The notes under the pieces: model-generated
Databases searched by the model: none
What the model was told of the DNA's origin: nothing
Seen by the model: the letters and a program-made list of their open reading frames with translations, nothing else
Source of the DNA: Boletus sp. NGJ
Taxonomy: Eukaryota; Basidiomycota; Agaricomycetes; Boletales; Boletaceae
DNA: 64,000 nucleotides
Reading direction: 5' to 3'
NCBI GenBank assembly: GCA_019096195.1
Contig: JAGTXK010000126.1
Location: forward strand, 62,001 to 126,000
Shown here: piece after piece, positions 62,650 through 64,000 of the stretch
Numbering within the stretch: position 1 is the stretch's first letter
Layout of the letters: each line of letters starts with the position of its first letter
Position numbers and translations under genes: made by a program

Positions 62650-63360
62650 TTGCCATTTTCTCATTCATCTGTATGTGCCAGTTATGTCTTCTTCCAAGTA
62701 TTCATTAGGCCTCAGCCATGTAGATGGGAGGCTCTCATGTTGGATCTCCTCCCTTCTCCACAAAGCATACACAAAAGAAAAGCTCATTTGAGAGCCAAAG
62801 AGGAAGATCTGTCATTGGTTGCATCTCCAGCCAATAGATTTTCATTTTTATTATCCCTTTTACACGTATGTGTGCACCATGCTTTTGTCTGAATATGCTC
62901 CATATGATCCCAGCTGTATAGACCTGAAGTGATCAAAACAGACCCCCCTTCTCCAAAGAGCATTTGCAAAAGAAAGGCTGCATCTCCAGCCAAAAAAATT
63001 ACTTTACCATTTTCATTCTCCCCTTCACGCGTACATGCACACTATCCTTCCTCCTAAATATGCTCACTTCAGTTGCAGTCATGTAGACCTGATGCATTCA
63101 GAGGAGATCTCCTACTTTATCTGAAGAGCATGCGCAAGAGCAAGACTAATGCCAGAAGTGGCAACAATTCACCCACACCTTTGGCAAAGAAACTATATCA
63201 CTCAATCAAGCCAACAGATTCTCTGACTCTGACTAGCATGCACAAGAGGAAGGCTAACTTCAGAAGTGAGAAGGATTTACTGTCACCCAGTCCTTCGGCA
63301 AATAAATTATGTCGGTTATGTGTATATGCACTGCACACCATCTTTACTGTAGATGCTAAC
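62650..63360 (+). repeat. about four tandem units of roughly 190 bases encoding a KRKA motif
   Basis: Diverged units each carry an (AAGAGC/AAAGC)AT..GCA(A/C)AAGAGGAA-type core followed by TCNCCAGCCAA. Translated, the cores read SIHKRKAHLRAKEEDLSL, SICKRKAASPAKKITLPF, SMRKSKTNARSGNNSPT and SMHKRKANFRSEKDLLSPSP, each followed by P(S/L)A(N/K)(R/K). Linking blocks with ATGCTC(C/A)...ATGTAGACCTGA also recur. The frames shift between units, so this is either a decayed repetitive gene or several exons of one. Confidence 0.6.
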
Positions 63361-64000
63361 ATAAGATACAGCTGCTCCCCGAAGATGGTAGTCACTCAGT
63401 GAGCAGAAATGCACACAATGGGCTACATCTGCAAATGGTGAGCACTTCATCTGTTATATATACTGCCTTCACACCTTAATAACTTATAGGAGTGCATGCT
63501 TTGGTGTCTTCCCAACAAGCTGCTCCTTCAGATCTCAGAAGAACTCAGCAAGGAATCATCATGCAAGCTATTCCAGGTTTGCAAGCAGCTGCAGAAGATC
63601 GCAGCACTGCACTATTTCACTAAAGTGAACTTTTGAAGCCCTGACATAACTGGATGGCTAGAAGTGATGGAGAGAGGCCTCAAAGTGCTTTCTCTTTGAT
63701 GATGTACTAACACATTTGTAGTCCCAAGAGTCACCTGGTTCTCTATGTCAGGAGAGACAACTGACTGGGAATTATGTACCCTTGGGACATTCTTTGAATC
63801 CCTACAAGGTCTTGAGCCAATTCAATGTGTATATCTCTCTCTTTATTCAGCTCTATTTGGAGACTCCCCAGCACTTCAATTCCTATTGAAAAGCATCCAG
63901 GCATCAGGGTGTGAAGCACTGTTCTGTCATGGCACCCGATACATGATTGCCAAGGCATGCATCAATGACCATTGCTCTACCTCGACCTGCCCCAGCAACA
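63361..64000. other. AT-rich end of window, no gene supported
   Basis: A plus-strand stretch near 63,775-63,960 reads FESLQGLEPIQCVYLSLYSA and on, with a helical, amphipathic look. No family is recognised and the frame is cut by the window end. Confidence 0.35.

Noticed and set aside
30300-64000. TET/JBP-type dioxygenase or KDZ transposase, as expected in some Agaricomycete repeat islands
   Set aside because: No frame with the corresponding motifs was seen; the transposase blocks fit Plavaka.

Overview
The window is nuclear DNA of a basidiomycete fungus, most likely an Agaricomycete. The evidence is short GT-AG introns of about 45-60 bases splitting almost every gene, two cytochrome P450s of the type mushrooms usually have annotated as 'ent-kaurene oxidase-like', a family of WD40 proteins with long Ser/Pro tails, and a Plavaka (CACTA-class) transposase. 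A Boletales origin is possible from the WD40 family but is only a guess.

Two compartments meet near position 30,100. The left part (1-30,100) is GC-balanced, CpG-rich and gene-bearing. In order it holds: the 3' part of RVB2 (+); a poorly resolved membrane-protein candidate (-); WD40 relics (+); a broken WD40 gene (+) facing a relic of an SCI1-like gene (-); a CBM21 glycogen-targeting subunit of protein phosphatase 1 (-); about 5 kb with no gene I can support; COX6 (-); two tandem P450 genes (-); ribosomal protein gene RPL28 (+); a small conserved-looking Ser/Pro/Gln-rich protein (-); the divergent pair RPS9 (-) / RPL21 (+); an SCI1-like nuclear protein (+); a WD40 gene that looks whole (-); and a third WD40 copy cut off at the compartment border (-). 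The SCI1-like/WD40 pair at 23.5-27.2 kb is present a second time, inverted and decayed, at 3.6-6.1 kb.

The right part (30,100-64,000) is AT-rich and almost free of CG dinucleotides (none in 37,321-37,920), as expected of long-methylated, deaminated repeat DNA. It holds a 360-base foldback, a tRNA-like (SINE-like) head, three solo LTRs of one family with target-site duplications, a decayed Plavaka transposase (-) with one of those LTRs inside it, a nearly 7-kb Ty3/Gypsy chromovirus fossil with both LTRs and a nested solo LTR, a KOW-rich SPT5-like gene (-), a divergent gene with an HGMSSEDSD motif (+), and a stretch of about 190-base tandem repeats encoding a KRKA motif.

The most unusual structure is a palindromic module of about 150 bases (43,838-43,985 and 57,225-57,385). 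It lies beside both the Plavaka transposase and the SPT5-like gene, and half-copies lie near 60,000 and 62,300. It may mark a family of transposon-linked divergent gene cassettes. All reads were made by eye; splice sites are supported by frame and conserved protein sequence, not by transcripts, and coordinates may be off by a base or two.
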